The notes under the pieces were generated by a model, which was not told the DNA's origin, did no database searches, and saw only the letters and a program-made list of their open reading frames with translations. A stretch of 64,000 nucleotides of DNA from Kibdelosporangium aridum. Lineage in GTDB: Bacteria; Actinomycetota; Actinomycetes; Mycobacteriales; Pseudonocardiaceae. Shown piece by piece: positions 60,418 through 64,000 of this stretch. How positions within the stretch are numbered: the stretch's first letter is position 1; every line of letters starts with the position of its first letter. The stretch is taken from assembly GCF_900176515.1 (NCBI RefSeq), contig NZ_FWXV01000003.1, positions 496,001 through 560,000 on the forward strand, written 5' to 3'. A program made the position numbers and the translations under genes.

Positions 60418-61286
60418 TCCACGAACACCCGTTGGCGTACGTCCTCGGCCTTCAAGGCATCGCGTTGCTGCAGGGATTCATCGGTGAGCACGACCGGGAC
60501 TTCATCGAAGCCAGACTCGCGGAGATCCGTGAGCTGCTGGACAACGAGCAGCTCACCCAGGCTGTCGAGGTCACTCCGGTGAGCACAGTGGACGGTTACC
60601 GGACCTGGTCGGCCACGTACGACAGTCCGTCCAACCCGGTCTTCGAGATGGATGTGCCCATCCTCAAGGAGATCCTCGCGGACGTGCCTGCGGGTATGGC
60701 GTTGGACGCGGCTTGCGGGACCGGCCGGTACGCGGAACTCCTTGCCGGGCAGGGACACCGCGTGATCGGTGTGGACAGTTCGCCGGACATGCTCGAGCGG
60801 GCCCGCAAACGCTTGCCGGACAGCGAGTTCCGCGAAGGCACTCTGCATCACCTGCCGGTCGACGAGGTGGACCTGATCCTGTGCGGGCTCGCGCTGACGC
60901 ACAACCCGGACCTCGGGCCCATTTTCGCGGAGTTCGCCAGGGTGTTGCGGCCCGGTGGGCACCTGGTCGTCGTCGACATGCACCCGGACGCCATCCTGCG
61001 TGGCTCCATTCCCACTGTTCGCGGGCCGAAGGGCGAGCCGTGCCGGGTCGTCACGTATCGCCACTCGATGGGTGACTACCTCCGCGCGTCGCTCAGCAAC
61101 GGCCTCACGGTCCGGCGCTGTGAGGAACTGCGGAGCGCCTCGATGCTCGAGAAGACCGACAGCCCCGGTCCGTGGGATGTCTGGCCGTGGTCGTTGGCCG
61201 CGTTGGCGCCGGAGGCCGCGTACGCCGCCACCGGTCCACAGATGGTCATCTGGCATTTCCAAGCCGATATCTTGCACACGATGTAA
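60414..61286 (+). CDS. Class I SAM-dependent methyltransferase
   Basis: 290 aa from GTG 60414, which overlaps the VOC stop (GTGA); a TTG four codons upstream is less likely. SAM motif I ALDAACGTGRYAELL, motif II VIGVDSSPDMLERARKRLP, then LVDEVDLILCGLAL-like and RVLRPGGHLVVVDMHPD. An N-terminal helical extension of about 80 residues precedes the fold. Substrate unknown. Confidence 0.88.
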   Translation: MIHEHPLAYVLGLQGIALLQGFIGEHDRDFIEARLAEIRELLDNEQLTQAVEVTPVSTVDGYRTWSATYDSPSNPVFEMDVPILKEILADVPAGMALDAACGTGRYAELLAGQGHRVIGVDSSPDMLERARKRLPDSEFREGTLHHLPVDEVDLILCGLALTHNPDLGPIFAEFARVLRPGGHLVVVDMHPDAILRGSIPTVRGPKGEPCRVVTYRHSMGDYLRASLSNGLTVRRCEELRSASMLEKTDSPGPWDVWPWSLAALAPEAAYAATGPQMVIWHFQADILHTM

Positions 61287-61306
61287 TCGCGCGCTAGGGT
61301 TCGGTT

Positions 61307-61771
61307 ATGACCGAGCCGGACGCCAGGAACCTCCTTCTGCTCGACGAGCAGGCCTGCTTCGCGTTGTACGCGGCGTCCAGGGCGGTCACGGACGTGTACC
61401 GGCCACTGCTTGCCGAGCTGGACCTGACATATCCGCAGTACCTCGTGATGCTGGTGCTGTGGGAGCGGGACAACCAGCCGATCAAGCAGATCGGTGCCGC
61501 CCTACACCTCGACTACGGCACCGTCTCCCCGCTGCTCAAGCGGCTGGAGGCGCGTGGGCTGGTGCAACGCAAGCGACAGGCGGACGACGAGCGAAGCGTC
61601 GTGGTGAGCCTGACGCCGGAGGGTGTCGCGATGCGCGAACGCGCAGTGGCGATCCCACCCGCGATCGGATGCGCACTGGGCCTGAACAACCAGGACCTCG
61701 GTGTACTCATGGATCTGTTGCGGCGAGTCACCACGTCCGCCCGGACCACAGCACAAGAAGGAGAACACTGA
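61307..61771 (+). CDS. ohrR: OhrR-like MarR-family peroxide sensor
   Basis: 154 aa. LLDEQACFALYAASRAVTDV places Cys17 where OhrR has its peroxide-reactive Cys. The winged HTH is IKQIGAALHLDYGTVSPLLKRLEARGLVQRKR with DDERSVVVSLT. It should repress the adjacent OsmC-type gene until the Cys is oxidised by organic hydroperoxide. The pairing with OsmC three bases downstream strongly supports this role. Confidence 0.9.
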   Translation: MTEPDARNLLLLDEQACFALYAASRAVTDVYRPLLAELDLTYPQYLVMLVLWERDNQPIKQIGAALHLDYGTVSPLLKRLEARGLVQRKRQADDERSVVVSLTPEGVAMRERAVAIPPAIGCALGLNNQDLGVLMDLLRRVTTSARTTAQEGEH

Positions 61772-61773
61772 CC

Positions 61774-62211
61774 ATGCCAAGCCGCGACGCGACCACCCAC
61801 TGGGAAGGCGACCTGCAGACGGGTGGCGGCAACGTCACCCTGGACTCGTCCAACGCCGGACAGTTCCGTGTCACCTTCCCGGCCCGCACCGGCGACCCGG
61901 AGGGCATGACCAGCCCGGAAGAGCTGATCGCCGCGGCGCACTCGTCCTGCCTGGCGATGAACTTCACCGGCACGGTGAAGAAGGCGGGCTTCACACCGGG
62001 CACTGTGGACGTCAGCGCCGAGGTCACGCTCGGACCGGACCCCGAGGGCGGCTTCAAGCTCACCGAGATCGCGGTGACGCTGGTCGCCAAGGTCGACGGC
62101 CTCGACAAGGACAAGTTCGCCGAGCTCGCGGCGACCGCCGAGAAGACCTGCCCGATCTCCAAGGCGCTCGCGGGCACGACCATCACGCTGGACGCTTCGC
62201 TCGCGGAGTAG
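61774..62211 (+). CDS. OsmC/Ohr-family organic hydroperoxide reductase
   Basis: 145 aa from ATG 61774, with AAGGAG upstream. The two redox Cys are in AAHSSCLAMNFTG and EKTCPISKAL, the standard OsmC/Ohr positions. The N-terminal ATTHWEGDLQTGGGNVTLDS is closer to OsmC than to Ohr. It detoxifies organic hydroperoxides by thiol chemistry, and is coupled to the OhrR-like regulator. Confidence 0.93.
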   Translation: MPSRDATTHWEGDLQTGGGNVTLDSSNAGQFRVTFPARTGDPEGMTSPEELIAAAHSSCLAMNFTGTVKKAGFTPGTVDVSAEVTLGPDPEGGFKLTEIAVTLVAKVDGLDKDKFAELAATAEKTCPISKALAGTTITLDASLAE

Positions 62212-62237
62212 TCCGACAGTGGTTAACGTCATGAATC

Positions 62238-63659
62238 ATGACGGTGAGCAGGCGTGACCTACTCGTGGGACTGGGTGCGGCCATGACCGGTTTCGGCATG
62301 GCCGCACCGCCCGACTGGGACCGGTTGCGCAGACGACTCGCCGGACCTCTTTACCTGCCACAGGATGCTGGCTACGCCGCGGCACGGCAGGGGTACTTCA
62401 CAATCCACGATGGACAGCGCCCGGCCGCCGTCGCTCGCTGCACGCGGATCGAGGACGTCCAGGCCTGTGTGGAATTCGCGGCCGCCACCAGGACACCGGT
62501 GAGCGCACGCAGCGGAGGCCACAGCTACGCCGGATACTCCACACGAGACGGCAGCCTGGTCGTGGATCTACGCCAGCTCGCCGGAATCCAGCTCTACCCG
62601 GACGGCACGGCCGTGATCGGCGCTGGCGCTCAGCTGATCGACGTCTATGCGACCCTTGCTCAAGCAGGGCGACTGCTTCCCGGCGGAACCTGCCCTTCAG
62701 TGGGCATCGCCGGACTGACGTTGGGCGGCGGGATCGGCGTCACAGCACGGAAGTACGGCCTGACGTGTGACCGGCTTGTGTCTGCTCAGATCGTCACCGC
62801 GGACAGCAGGCTGCGGACTGTTTCCGCGGTGCAGGAACCTGAGCTGTTCTGGGCGTTGCGGGGTGGTGGCGGCGGGAACTTCGGCATTGTCACGTCGTTC
62901 ACCTTCCAGACTGCCCCCGCTACTGACCTGACCGTGTTCGCACTGGAGTTCCCGGCCGCCGCGCTGCCCGCTTTGCTTGGCGGCTGGCAGTCTTGGCCCG
63001 TACCCGACGAGGTGTGGTCGAATGTGAGCGTTCCAGGCGATCCACAGGCCACCACATGGGTCGACGGATGCTTCGTCGGTTCTTCCTCAGGTGTCCAGCC
63101 ACATCTCGACAAGCTCACGCGACTCGTTGGTACGCAACCCCTTGCGCGGATAGTCAAGCAGTTCAGCTACTTCGACGCGATGCGGTACTTCGCGGGATGC
63201 TCGGAGCTGTCGCTGAAGGAGTGCCGTCCCAACTGGACCAGCGACGCTGGCCTGCTCGACCGCGGCGCTTACGTCGCCACTTCGCGAATGATCGGTGCAC
63301 CACTGCGTGATCCGGCCGCCACAGCGGCTCTGCTGCGCAGTTCTCCGGGGCTGACAACGCAGTTCGACAGCTTCGGCGGCGAGATCGCCCGTGGCCCCGA
63401 CACCGCTTTCCCATACCGGCAAAGCATCGCGAGCATGCAGGTCACGCACGAGTTCGACGGCACAGCCCGGCAGGCCATCGCCCACGTCCGCGACGAAACC
63501 GCGCGCGAATTCGGGCAGACGGGCTACATCAACTACATCGACCCGCATATGCCCAACTGGGCACAGGCGTACTACGGCAGCAACCTCGCCAAGCTCCGCA
63601 CGATCGCCCGTCGCTACGACCCAGGTCGGGTCTTCGCGTTCGCCCAAGGTCTCAGTTGA
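62238..63659 (+). CDS. Berberine-bridge-type FAD oxidoreductase, Tat-exported
   Basis: 473 aa. The N-terminus VSRRDLLVGLGAAMTGFGMA has a twin-Arg pattern. The PCMH FAD domain has RSGGHSYAGYS (His) and GGTCPSVGIAGLTLGGGIG (Cys), so FAD may be bound covalently at both sites. FWALRGGGGGNFGIVTSF is also typical. C-terminal YINYIDPHMPNWAQAYYGSN and RYDPGRVFAFAQGL match the BBE motif. It probably oxidises sugars or secondary metabolites with O2 outside the membrane. Substrate unknown. Confidence 0.9.
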   Translation: MTVSRRDLLVGLGAAMTGFGMAAPPDWDRLRRRLAGPLYLPQDAGYAAARQGYFTIHDGQRPAAVARCTRIEDVQACVEFAAATRTPVSARSGGHSYAGYSTRDGSLVVDLRQLAGIQLYPDGTAVIGAGAQLIDVYATLAQAGRLLPGGTCPSVGIAGLTLGGGIGVTARKYGLTCDRLVSAQIVTADSRLRTVSAVQEPELFWALRGGGGGNFGIVTSFTFQTAPATDLTVFALEFPAAALPALLGGWQSWPVPDEVWSNVSVPGDPQATTWVDGCFVGSSSGVQPHLDKLTRLVGTQPLARIVKQFSYFDAMRYFAGCSELSLKECRPNWTSDAGLLDRGAYVATSRMIGAPLRDPAATAALLRSSPGLTTQFDSFGGEIARGPDTAFPYRQSIASMQVTHEFDGTARQAIAHVRDETAREFGQTGYINYIDPHMPNWAQAYYGSNLAKLRTIARRYDPGRVFAFAQGLS

Positions 63660-63692
63660 CCTCAAGCATGGTTGAGCTACCAGGATCATGGC

Positions 63693-64000
63693 ATGGACAC
63701 CGAGATCGCCGCGATCAAGCAGGTCATCGCCACTGTGGAGCACTCGCAGCAGAACGAGCTGCCGGACGAGTTCGTGAGCCTGTTCCGAGCCGACGCCATC
63801 TGGACAACCGGTCACGGCAAGCGCCTGACCGGCAGAGACGAGATATCCACCTTCACACACAAGGTTCTGCCCGGCGCGATGCGCGACTCGACCTGCGCCT
63901 ACGAGGTCGTCGACATCCTGTTCATCCGGCCGGATGTCGCCGCCGTCAAGGCGCGGGCCCGGTACCTCACTCTCGACGGGCAGCAGATCGGTAACGAGGG
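63693..64000 (+). CDS. SgcJ/EcaC-type protein (3' truncated by window edge)
   Basis: The first 102 codons are visible, from ATG 63693: MDTEIAAIKQVIATVEHSQQ, then VSLFRADAIWTTGHGKRLTG and ILFIRPDVAAVKARAR. This is the SnoaL-like/DUF4440 fold of the SgcJ/EcaC family. Members are small alpha+beta barrel proteins, some in natural-product pathways, with function often unknown. The stop lies beyond the window. Confidence 0.85.
   Translation, partial: MDTEIAAIKQVIATVEHSQQNELPDEFVSLFRADAIWTTGHGKRLTGRDEISTFTHKVLPGAMRDSTCAYEVVDILFIRPDVAAVKARARYLTLDGQQIGNE

Overview
The window is high-G+C actinomycete DNA. GTG starts, stop/start overlaps of the ATGA or GTGA type, many secreted glycosidases, lipoprotein solute-binding proteins and a SapB-type lanthipeptide locus point to a filamentous actinobacterium. 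My inference, not proven, is a member of the Pseudonocardiales (Amycolatopsis/Kibdelosporangium/Lentzea relatives). No tRNA, rRNA, CRISPR array, transposase or phage gene was found. Both ends cut genes: a histidine kinase at the left and a SgcJ/EcaC-type protein at the right.

1-8.4 kb: a NarL-type two-component pair, a repeat element, a ketoacyl synthase/alpha-oxoamine synthase pair, a RecQ helicase, a DUF3040 protein, a frameshifted ABC-2 exporter permease and a small membrane protein. 8.5-23.2 kb: a secreted PQQ-type sugar dehydrogenase with carbohydrate-binding and Fn3 domains, a RibD-like reductase, a GH29 fucosidase, a TetR-methyltransferase operon divergent from an AurF-like diiron oxygenase/DUF4873 pair, a lipoprotein, an adenosine-deaminase-like protein lacking the usual catalytic Glu, a GH16 glucanase, an unusual tandem LuxR regulator and a secreted PI-PLC.

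23.6-47.4 kb is a carbohydrate-use island. A six-gene operon encodes an Opp-type ABC importer and a GH1 beta-glucosidase. A second, CUT1-type importer lacks its own ATPase, and its SBP gene lies downstream of an aldehyde dehydrogenase gene. Two divergent ROK repressors follow. Next come three secreted enzymes, GH16, GH30 and GH19, that carry near-identical ricin-type lectin domains and look like a fungal-wall-lysing set. A second PQQ-type dehydrogenase and a GH99-like enzyme complete the island. LacI-like palindromes upstream of both GH16 genes and TTAA-rich sites near several promoters suggest shared control.

47.9-54.7 kb is the main find: a class III lanthipeptide locus in ramC-ramS-ramA-ramB order with a convergent ramR-like regulator. 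The 50-residue precursor gene at 51925-52077 is readable and has an LDLQxME leader motif and two Ser-x2-Ser-x3-Cys labionin motifs. A Gly/His/Ser-rich linker with an extra Cys distinguishes it from SapB. A strong hairpin separates the precursor from the transporter genes.

54.9-64 kb: a MacB/LolD-like efflux system (FtsX permease, ATPase, adaptor, lipoprotein) divergent from an OmpR-type two-component system, then a VOC protein, a methyltransferase, an OhrR/OsmC peroxide-defence pair, a berberine-bridge-type flavoprotein and the truncated SgcJ/EcaC gene. Two families of structured intergenic repeats are present. One is a symmetrical array of 22-bp units around a hairpin (1417-1650 and 41829-41955). 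The other is a 44-bp tandem array with a long palindrome (23229-23491).
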